A DNA stretch of 22,359 nucleotides. It comes from Streptomyces megasporus. Its GTDB lineage: Bacteria; Actinomycetota; Actinomycetes; Streptomycetales; Streptomycetaceae. The position numbers and the translations under genes are program-made. The notes beneath the pieces are model-generated. The model was not told where the DNA came from, did not search any database, and worked only from the letters and a program-made list of their open reading frames with translations. Shown piece by piece: positions 1 through 5,266 of this stretch. The stretch lies in assembly GCF_000718985.1 (NCBI RefSeq), contig NZ_JODL01000046.1, positions 1-22,359 of the forward strand, in the 5' to 3' direction. Every line of letters begins with the position of its first letter. Within the stretch, counting starts at the first letter, position 1.

Positions 1-32
1 CCACCCCACGAGCATGAGACCAACCACTACGC

Positions 33-284
33 TCAACACCAGCCCCAACCGGCGGCTGGAGTCAACGCATAGAGCCTCCACCGATCCCGGAGCGGTTCAC
101 AGATCCAGGCCACAACCTCGTCGACGCGCGCGGTCAGGCCGGGAGCCCAGGCCTCGACCACGTATTGCACGCAGCCTTCGTCGAACGGCTCCCGTCCGCT
201 GAGCCGCACCCCGACGGCCCCGTTGTCCAGGCAGCGGATGGTTACGCCAGGCTTGTCGTCTATGCCGCCGTCCGGGGAGGTCAT
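33..284 (-). CDS. Small hypothetical protein, 83 aa
   Basis: I do not recognise this protein. It has a well-mixed composition (acidic N-terminus, hydrophobic centre with a Val-Val-Glu-Ala-Trp segment and a Val-Val-Ala-Trp-Ile-Cys segment) rather than the Arg/Pro/Ala-rich look of antisense frames, which is the main reason to accept it. It starts at an ATG at 284; no convincing Shine-Dalgarno is visible upstream. There is no signal peptide or membrane segment. It ends in Gly-Trp-Gly-Trp-Cys. It lies close to the left edge of the window, so its operon context is unknown. It could still be a chance open frame. Confidence 0.4.
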   Translation of the reverse strand: MTSPDGGIDDKPGVTIRCLDNGAVGVRLSGREPFDEGCVQYVVEAWAPGLTARVDEVVAWICEPLRDRWRLYALTPAAGWGWC

Positions 285-362
285 GGGCGAACGCTAGGCC
301 AGCACCACGCGCGACGTCATTCGAATTCATCGGTGGTGACGTCCGAACTCGTACGAGAGTGA

Positions 363-830
363 CTGGCCAGCACCAGATCCACGCCCGAGTTCCCGCCCTT
401 ACACGTCCAGGAATTCGCGAACCCGCGCGCTTCCGCCCGCTGCGACACCAAGGCCTCCCTGCTGCTGGCCCTCACCGGCGCCCTGCTGGCCGGCACCCTC
501 TCCACCGCCCCCGACCTCCGCCCACCCACCGCCGCCCGCATCGCCGGCGCCCTGGCCCTGGCCGCGCTGGCCACCGCCACCGTGCTCCTGCTCTGCGCGG
601 TCCGCCCCCACACCGGCGGCACCGACCGCGCCTCCTGGCCCCACTGGGCCCACCTCACCCCCGACCAGATCCGCCACCAACTCGCCGACGACCGGCGCCC
701 GCACCAGATCCGCGTCCTGTCCGCCCTCGCCGCCCGCAAATACACCCGGATCCGGTGGGCGGTCGACTGCATCCTCACCGGCCTCGCCCACCTCGCCGCG
801 GCCGCCACCCTCACCGCACTTCCCCTGTAG
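363..830 (+). pseudogene. Pycsar-effector-like (PycTM/DUF5706-type) membrane protein, 5'-truncated
   Basis: The frame contains Cys-Asp-Thr-Lys-Ala-Ser followed by a hydrophobic helix (about 441-500), a second Ala/Leu helix (about 540-605), a polar linker, then the segment Ala-Arg-Lys-Tyr-Thr-Arg-Ile-Arg leading into a third helix that ends at the stop (828-830). This order (D-T-K-A-S, two helices, A-x-K-Y-x-R-I-R, last helix) matches the transmembrane domain of Pycsar effectors, which in intact systems are activated by cyclic pyrimidine nucleotides and damage the inner membrane. No ATG, GTG or TTG occurs in frame between the upstream stop at 360-362 and the conserved core. The first internal ATG (582) would remove the first two helices. 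I therefore call it a 5'-truncated remnant; no cyclase gene is visible next to it. An unusual CTG start at 363 is the alternative. Confidence 0.55.
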
Positions 831-841
831 AGCCACAAGGT

Positions 842-875
842 CCCTCGCACGGACGCTCCGGCGTCCGTGCGAGGG
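842..875 (+). terminator. Strong hairpin between convergent genes
   Basis: A perfect 15-bp stem (842-856 with 861-875) closes on a TCCG loop and is followed on the plus strand by GGCCTTTGGTGTTTT. It sits just after the stop of the Pycsar-like gene and before the 3' end of the convergent parB, so it probably terminates plus-strand transcription and may work in both directions. Confidence 0.7.
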
Positions 876-971
876 GCCTTTGGTGTTTTGGACCAGAGGG
901 CAACCGGTGTGCTCAGCGGCGGGGGACGCGCTACCCCGGAGCCGCTGCAGCGCGGTCGCTATGTTCCCGGC

Positions 972-2048
972 TCAGGCTTCGGATGCTGCGGTCTTCTGGG
1001 AGGCGCCGCCGACCCGGTCCACCAGCAGCTCGGTGACGGTGACCAAGTCAGCCGGCGGGAGCTGCGCCACCAGAGCCTCCACAACTTCAGCGGGAGAACC
1101 GGCCGAGATCACCAAATCCCGCCGTTCCCGCCCCGAAGCAGTTCCACCGTTAACGCCGTTAACGGTCGTGCTGTCCGAGCCAGCCGTGGTTCCTTCCGAA
1201 GCCGGGGCATTAACGCCGTTAACGATGGAGCGGCCAGCCGTCTCGGCCTCGGCGCCGCTGCTCAAGGTATTAACGGCGTTAACGGTGTCGGCTGCCTCCG
1301 CCCTCGGAGCCTGGCGGCCCGAGCGCTGCCGCGGGGGCTTAACGGCGTTAATGGCTTCCTCTGCGGCGGTGGCCTGCTGTTCCTTGGGGAGCCTTCCGAT
1401 CCGGCGAGCGGGCTCCACCTTCAACTCGCCCGTCTCCACCTTCTCCTGAAGCTCCGGGGTGAGCTCGAGCAGCGCCAAGCGCTGGGACACCCAAGCCGGA
1501 GTCTTGCCGAGCCGCTTGGCGACTTGGCCCTGCGACCCATGGACCCGGACCAGCTCTTGGATGGCCTTCGCCTGATCCAAGGGCGGCACATCCACGCGGT
1601 GGATGTTGGCGACCAGAGCGGACTCGAGAAGGTCCGCTGCGCTCGCAACCAGATCGTCGTTCACATCGATCCGGAGCTCCGCCAGCCCGGCCAGATGCGC
1701 GGCGGCCAGACGTCGGTTGCCGTCGATGACGACGTACTCGGCCTCGCCGATCTTCTCTTCCTGCCCGGGATGAGCCGCGAGGAAGGCCTCGCGCCGAGCC
1801 ACTGTCACGGGCTGGATCTGTCCCTTGGCGCGCAGCGACTCCGCTGTCTCCTTGATCTCGGTGAGCTCGTCTCGCGGGTTGAACGGGTTATGGGCCAGCA
1901 GCTTGAGCTCCACCTTCGCCGGAGGCCGCTTCCCCTCGCCCTTCATGATCTGTGAGCGTGTGCGGACACGGCGCGGCGCGGGCGTCTCGCTGTTGCCCTC
2001 TTCGTCGATGCTGAAGCCTCGAAGGACCCTCCGGGCCGGGGGCGTCAT
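972..2048 (-). CDS. parB: ParB-family partition protein, 358 aa
   Basis: This is a ParB/Srx-type DNA-binding partition protein that would load on centromere sites and act with the ParA ATPase to segregate the replicon. Visible parts are an N-terminal basic tail; a nuclease-like ParB fold from about residue 40 (with N-P-F-N-P-R and a G-x-x-Q-P-V-T-V strand); the nucleotide-binding box as Asp-Gly-Asn-Arg-Arg-Leu-Ala-Ala, a variant of the canonical GERR box; and a helix-turn-helix around Gly-Gln-Val-Ala-Lys-Arg-Leu-Gly-Lys-Thr-Pro-Ala-Trp-Val-Ser. A linker carries four spaced Val-Asn-[Gly/Ala]-Val-[Asn/Lys] peptides, and a short C-terminal hydrophobic domain follows. The start codon overlaps the parA stop by 4 bp (ATGA, 2045-2048), so the two are translationally coupled. 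The linker repeats are encoded by a DNA palindrome that may be the centromere itself. Confidence 0.9.
   Translation of the reverse strand: MTPPARRVLRGFSIDEEGNSETPAPRRVRTRSQIMKGEGKRPPAKVELKLLAHNPFNPRDELTEIKETAESLRAKGQIQPVTVARREAFLAAHPGQEEKIGEAEYVVIDGNRRLAAAHLAGLAELRIDVNDDLVASAADLLESALVANIHRVDVPPLDQAKAIQELVRVHGSQGQVAKRLGKTPAWVSQRLALLELTPELQEKVETGELKVEPARRIGRLPKEQQATAAEEAINAVKPPRQRSGRQAPRAEAADTVNAVNTLSSGAEAETAGRSIVNGVNAPASEGTTAGSDSTTVNGVNGGTASGRERRDLVISAGSPAEVVEALVAQLPPADLVTVTELLVDRVGGASQKTAASEA
1150..1351. repeat. Four TTAACGSCGTTAA palindromes inside parB (candidate parS)
   Basis: The 13-bp sequence TTAACG-C/G-CGTTAA occurs at 1150-1162, 1210-1222, 1270-1282 and 1339-1351. The first copy extends to a perfect 10-bp inverted repeat around one central base (1146-1166). 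Centre-to-centre spacing is 60, 60 and 69 bp, all multiples of three, so each copy reads as a Val-Asn-x-Val peptide in the ParB linker. I did not find this A/T-containing palindrome elsewhere in the window. It is unlike the chromosomal Streptomyces parS. Location inside a parB gene and iteration suggest ParB-binding sites; this is inference. Confidence 0.72.
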
Positions 2049-3205
2049 ACGGCAAGCTCCTTCGCCAATTCACGCATCACCTGCGCGTGCTCACTGTCGG
2101 GGGCGTACTCCAGCAGCGGGATCTCGCCGTCTGCCGCCTCTCGGCCTTCCTTCAAGTCGCCGATCACGGCCAGGACCGCCGGGGAACTGCTCTTCTCCCA
2201 CTGGTCCTTGTTCTCCTGGACGAGCTTGCCCCGGCGGCTGTCGTAGGCATTGACGATCAGCCCGAGGTAGTCGATCTGGATGCGACCCTTCTGACACAGG
2301 TCATCCATCTGGGACTTCAGAAGCCGGAAAGCCCGGTGCGACGCCTTGTTCGCCCACACCGGCGTTATGACACCGGACCGGTCAGCGAGCTCACCCTCAC
2401 GGCGCCGCACGTAGTACAGCGCGACGTCCATGTTCAGCCCCAGGCTGGGCGGCCCGTCGATGATGATGACGTCATAGTCCGCCTCCAACGGCTCCAGCGC
2501 ACGCTCCAAGGCGGCCTCGCTGAAGCTGACCTTGGACAAGACAACGTCGCGCAGGAACGCGTCGTCGGACGCGGGCAGCAGGTGCAGCCGCTCGCCGAAT
2601 CGCTCGCCGTCCAGCGCCACCAGCAGGTCGTGGATGTCACCCTTCGCCGAGCCGTCCATGTGCATCATCAGCGTCTCGACGCCGTCCTCGTACATGAGGT
2701 CCTCGAAGCCGAGTTCGGCGGTGAGGTGCCCCTGGGGGTCGTAATCGACCAGCAGCACGCGATGGCCGGCCTCCGCCAAGGCCTGGGCGATACCGGACGA
2801 GATGAAGGTCTTGCCCACACCGCCCTTCTGGTTGGCCACTATCACCCGCACCACAGGCTGCGACACCAGCGGAGCCGACGGCGAGGGATGGTTGTCGAGC
2901 CACAGCGTCAGCGCCTGGGCGAGACCTTGCACGTAGGTGACCCCGCGCTCCGCACACGCCGCCTTGAACCTGTCCGGCTCTCCGGCAGGGAGGAAGGTGC
3001 CCCAGGTCTTCGCCCCGGTGGTGTCGACCTCCGGGAGACCGTCGGCGTCGTACCAGGCCTTGATGGCGTGCTCAGTGGCATCCTGAATGTCCATTCCGTG
3101 CTCGAAAGCGCGGATCTTCAGGCGCCTGCGCAACTTGGGAGTGAGGGCTGTAATTAGCTTCTTTCGCTCCCCTCTCGGGCTAGGGATACTCATGCGACCG
3201 AACAT
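2045..3205 (-). CDS. parA: ParA-family partition ATPase with N-terminal DNA-binding-like region
   Basis: This is a Walker-type ATPase of plasmid partition. The deviant Walker A motif Lys-Gly-Gly-Val-Gly-Lys-Thr is at residues 127-133. It is followed by the Asp-Tyr-Asp-Pro-Gln-Gly strand (switch I region) and the Asp-Gly-Pro-Pro-Ser-Leu-Gly motif (Walker B/switch II region). The ~115 residues before the ATPase core contain two similar segments (about 17-53 and 69-106) with a short strand followed by two helices. They look like ribbon-helix-helix units and could repress the operon's own promoter, as N-terminal domains of larger ParA proteins do. The first ATG (3205) has a poor ribosome site; an internal ATG at 3193 (residue 5) is an alternative start. 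It is upstream of and overlapping parB. Confidence 0.92.
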   Translation of the reverse strand: MFGRMSIPSPRGERKKLITALTPKLRRRLKIRAFEHGMDIQDATEHAIKAWYDADGLPEVDTTGAKTWGTFLPAGEPDRFKAACAERGVTYVQGLAQALTLWLDNHPSPSAPLVSQPVVRVIVANQKGGVGKTFISSGIAQALAEAGHRVLLVDYDPQGHLTAELGFEDLMYEDGVETLMMHMDGSAKGDIHDLLVALDGERFGERLHLLPASDDAFLRDVVLSKVSFSEAALERALEPLEADYDVIIIDGPPSLGLNMDVALYYVRRREGELADRSGVITPVWANKASHRAFRLLKSQMDDLCQKGRIQIDYLGLIVNAYDSRRGKLVQENKDQWEKSSSPAVLAVIGDLKEGREAADGEIPLLEYAPDSEHAQVMRELAKELAV

Positions 3206-3441
3206 TACTAGGTCAGAGGGGCCGTGAGGATGTGCCTGCTCTGCTTTTCACTCCCGAAGGTCACTGGGTTGTATGCCGACATGCCGTTCCCGGCCGCGGC
3301 GCCCGCTGCCAGGACCGGGAGCGTCCCTGTTCAGAACCGGTTACGCGGGTCGTGGGCTACGTCAGACCCACGAACCCCACCTGCCAAAGACCAGCCTCGC
3401 CGCGCTGCACTACGCCTGCACAAAAGACCCGACTTTCCCGA

Positions 3442-3470
3442 CCCCGGCTGGACATGCCACAGGCCCGGGG
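3442..3470. terminator. Terminator-like hairpin in the parA upstream spacer
   Basis: The arms CCCCGG (3442-3447) and CCGGGG (3465-3470) enclose further CTG/CAG pairing and are followed by TTTT (3471-3474) on the plus strand. On the minus strand it lies 70 bp after the stop of the gene at 3539-4102 and before parA, so it may separate those two transcripts. The rest of 3206-3538 presumably holds the parA promoter; I see no other gene there. Confidence 0.4.
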
Positions 3471-3538
3471 TTTTGCCATGGCATCGCCGGGGCCGAGCTG
3501 CTGGGGTCGCGGCGTTCGACGACGCCGAGACCGTGACG

Positions 3539-4102
3539 TCACGCTGTGGCTGGCTGCGGTGTTTCGAGGGCGCCAGCCACCTTGCGGGCCATCGCCGCTA
3601 CCTGGGGAGGGAGGTAGCTGTCCAGGGCGTCGACATCGCCACAAAGCTTGGCGCACAGCCCGTGCAGGCACGCTTGGGTGAACAGCTTCTGCGGGTCGTC
3701 CTCGGGCGTCAGGGCCTCCTCGGCGTGGTGTCGGCCTCTCGCGAAGGACAGTGTCAGCGACGGGCCGCCGGGTTCGGGAGCGGGGTCGCCCAACAAGCCG
3801 GCCAAGGTGGCTCGGTCAGTGTCCCGGGGTCCGGCCGCCCGGCTCTGCTGTTGGCTGGTTTGCAGGTACGACCGGAGCGTGTCCTCGGCCATGCCCGTGT
3901 GCTGGAGGTATGCGGCGATCAGCAGGGACGCCATGTCCAGGGTGTCCGCCGCATCCGTGGCCCGATACAGGGTCATCCGCTTCCAGTCATGCGCCATGTC
4001 GGGCTCGGTGTACCGGAGCACTTCCTGGCAGTTGGAGACTGCTTCGACAACGAGCTGGTGGACCGCGCGGCGCAGAGGCTCGGGCATCGGGGTGCGTTCC
4101 AT
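3539..4102 (-). CDS. Hypothetical protein, 187 aa
   Basis: I do not recognise the family. It is a soluble, mostly helical protein. The N-terminal half is rich in Leu/Ala/Val with two Tyr/Trp-containing amphipathic segments (Leu-Arg-Tyr-Thr-Glu-Pro-Asp-Met-Ala-His-Asp-Trp-Lys-Arg-Met and Asp-Thr-Leu-Asp-Met-Ala-Ser-Leu-Leu-Ile-Ala-Ala-Tyr-Leu). A Gly/Pro-rich linker follows, then a second helical part containing three Cys residues. There is no signal peptide or membrane segment. The ATG at 4102 has a short GCAGG upstream. It sits between the partition operon and the toxin-like module, all on the minus strand. Its balanced composition and low Arg/Pro content compared with other frames support a real gene. 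Confidence 0.65.
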   Translation of the reverse strand: MERTPMPEPLRRAVHQLVVEAVSNCQEVLRYTEPDMAHDWKRMTLYRATDAADTLDMASLLIAAYLQHTGMAEDTLRSYLQTSQQQSRAAGPRDTDRATLAGLLGDPAPEPGGPSLTLSFARGRHHAEEALTPEDDPQKLFTQACLHGLCAKLCGDVDALDSYLPPQVAAMARKVAGALETPQPATA

Positions 4103-4397
4103 ACCTGCACGCTAGAGCGGCCGCGAGGCCGAAGGTCATGCTTTACCCGAGTCGGGACCTTCGCTCACCCGGACGGAGTAGGTTCCGTCGGGTGGTGCGT
4201 GGCTGTGTGAGCAACCGGACCGGAGAGCGGTGATACTCGCGCGTCGGCCGCGTACGGCTTCCCGCCTGGCGGGCGGGAGTATGTGGTCCTGCCCCGGCCG
4301 GGGCACTCCTGGGCTTCACCTCGGCGTCTTCACAGCAACGGCGGCCCTCACACGAAAGGGTGGAGACCACCGTGTGATCGGTATGCCCGATCCTCGC
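4103..4397. other. Intergenic spacer with inverted repeat
   Basis: No supportable gene is seen. It holds a bulged inverted repeat, CACCCG-g-ACGGA and TCCGTCGGGTG (about 4167-4195), and one copy of the 14-bp palindrome described at 4260-4273. It should contain the promoter of the minus-strand gene that starts at 4102. Confidence 0.45.
4260..4273. repeat. Copy 1 of TCCCGCCTGGCGGG
   Basis: This 14-bp sequence has a palindromic core CCCGCC-T-GGCGGG. An identical copy lies at 5208-5221. The two copies flank the two-gene module at 4398-4990. Confidence 0.6.
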
Positions 4398-4640
4398 TCA
4401 GTCCTGGAACTCCCTGCTCTTCACGCCGTAGAACGACGGCTTCGCGGGGCGCACCGGGGATTCCTCCAGCGAGTCGGCAAGCGCGACGAACCCCTCGCTG
4501 CGCCGGACGACGTTGAGGAACTTACCCAGCGCGTCCTTGTCCTCCCACAGCTCCTGCGCGGTGCTGATGATCAACGACTTCAGGCGCTCCGACTCGGTCA
4601 CGGTCTCGCTCGCTGCCACGCTGTGTCCCCTTTTGGTCAT
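4398..4640 (-). CDS. Small protein, 80 aa, second gene of a toxin-antitoxin-like pair
   Basis: The first ~50 residues are helical and charged (Thr-Glu-Ser-Glu-Arg-Leu-Lys-Ser-Leu-Ile-Ile-Ser-Thr-Ala-Gln-Glu-Leu-Trp), and the tail is polar and probably disordered. I cannot identify a helix-turn-helix with certainty. Its ATG (4640) lies 8 bp after the stop of the RelE-like gene on the same strand, so both are probably on one transcript. Small size, position and toxin-like partner suggest an antitoxin; this is inference. The longer open frame that continues upstream (to 5144) is Arg/Pro-rich and antisense-like, so I chose the internal ATG. The ribosome site is weak, which may mean translational coupling. 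Confidence 0.58.
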   Translation of the reverse strand: MTKRGHSVAASETVTESERLKSLIISTAQELWEDKDALGKFLNVVRRSEGFVALADSLEESPVRPAKPSFYGVKSREFQD

Positions 4641-4648
4641 CGGGCCGA

Positions 4649-4990
4649 TCAGCCAACCAACCGGCGACCTTGCCCCGCAAGATGGCCTTCGGCCAAGGGC
4701 CGGTCCAGGACGCTGTGGGTCCCGATCCGATGCCACACGATGTGGGTAGCGCCACGGACTACCTCCCGTCCGTATGACCACGTCGCGCGCCCGTCCGGCA
4801 CCCAGGTGAGCTCGTAGACGCCCGGCGCGCAGCGGACACGCTTGATCCGTAACCCGAGGCGGAACTGGCGGCCGGGGGACAGGTCGGGCACGAAGGCGTC
4901 CAGGACGACGCGGCGGAAACGCCGGCGTTGGGCTGGGGTGAGGTGCTGAAGGTCGGCAGTGAAGCGAGGGAGGGCCTCGAAGGTGGGCAC
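4649..4990 (-). CDS. RelE/HigB-like toxin family protein, 113 aa
   Basis: The core pattern is Phe-x-Ala-Asp-Leu-x-x-Leu-Thr-x-x-Gln-x-x-x-Phe-x-x-Val-Val, then Leu-Arg-Ile-Lys-Arg-Val-Arg-Cys-Ala-Pro-Gly-Val-Tyr-Glu-Leu-Thr-Trp, then Gly-Arg-Ala-Thr-Trp-Ser-Tyr-Gly, then Ile-Val-Trp-His-Arg-Ile-Gly-Thr-His. This resembles the RelE/ParE/HigB fold (helical hairpin then a strand-rich sheet with basic residues) that cleaves mRNA on ribosomes or acts on gyrase. I chose GTG at 4990 because GAAGAAG lies just upstream; longer extensions of the frame are Arg/Pro-rich. The last ~15 residues look unrelated to the core. The gene precedes a small partner gene in the toxin-first order seen in higBA operons. 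Substrate and activity are not shown by the sequence. Confidence 0.6.
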   Translation of the reverse strand: MPTFEALPRFTADLQHLTPAQRRRFRRVVLDAFVPDLSPGRQFRLGLRIKRVRCAPGVYELTWVPDGRATWSYGREVVRGATHIVWHRIGTHSVLDRPLAEGHLAGQGRRLVG

Positions 4991-5017
4991 GGTGGTCTTC
5001 TTCGGGCAGCACGACGA

Positions 5018-5041
5018 AGCCCCCGGCGGGTGCCGGGGGCT
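5018..5041. promoter_or_regulatory. Perfect hairpin in the leader of the toxin-like gene
   Basis: AGCCCCCGGC (5018-5027) pairs with GCCGGGGGCT (5032-5041) around a GGGT loop. It lies 28 bp upstream of the GTG start at 4990. It could be a terminator or attenuator limiting read-through into the toxin-like gene, or part of the transfer origin. Confidence 0.5.
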
Positions 5042-5050
5042 GCTGTGGAC

Positions 5051-5232
5051 GGTGCTCGTTGGCGGTGCGCGTTCCTTGGTGCGCGGTGGTGCTCGTTGGT
5101 GTCGTCCGGGTCGTGATGTGACGGCTGCCGGAGAGCGATGACATTTACTTCCGGGCCGGGGCCGCTTCCCGTGTGACGGGCGCCTGAGAAGAAAGTCGGG
5201 CCGCTGCTCCCGCCTGGCGGGACGTCCCGCCA
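5051..5232. promoter_or_regulatory. Repeat-rich spacer before the relaxase; candidate oriT
   Basis: The spacer between the divergent toxin-like and relaxase genes holds a 12-bp direct repeat GGTGCTCGTTGG (5051-5062 and 5088-5099), a loopless perfect 18-bp palindrome TGGCGGGACGTCCCGCCA (5215-5232), and the second copy of TCCCGCCTGGCGGG (5208-5221). Origins of transfer usually lie beside the relaxase gene and contain inverted repeats next to the nick site, so this is the natural place for one. The nick site itself cannot be read from the sequence. Confidence 0.4.
5208..5221. repeat. Copy 2 of TCCCGCCTGGCGGG
   Basis: It is identical to 4260-4273 and merges into the 18-bp palindrome that follows. 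Confidence 0.6.
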
Positions 5233-5266
5233 ATCAGCCTTTTCTTGCAGGTCAGAGCCGTGTGGC

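Noticed and set aside
359..1036. Long plus-strand open frame of 225 aa
   Set aside because: Composition is almost only Pro/Arg/His, and the frame is offset from the membrane-protein core that carries recognisable motifs. It is a GC-rich shadow.
1146..1351. CRISPR array
   Set aside because: Repeats are only 13 bp, palindromic and within a coding frame; spacers are coding sequence and no cas gene is present.
867..1955. Plus-strand frame of 362 aa antisense to parB
   Set aside because: No family features; the opposite strand encodes a clear ParB with expected motifs.
2087..3157. Plus-strand frame antisense to parA
   Set aside because: Mirror of the ParA codon pattern; Walker motifs are on the minus strand.
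3224..4210. Plus-strand frame of 328 aa
   Set aside because: It spans an intergenic region and the antisense of the better-looking 187-aa gene, with no motif. A shorter stretch near 3370-3500 vaguely resembles a helix-turn-helix, but no start or ribosome site supports it.
4398..5144. Single 248-aa minus-strand gene
   Set aside because: Only the last 80 residues look like protein. The rest is Arg/Pro-rich and overlaps the RelE-like gene in another frame.
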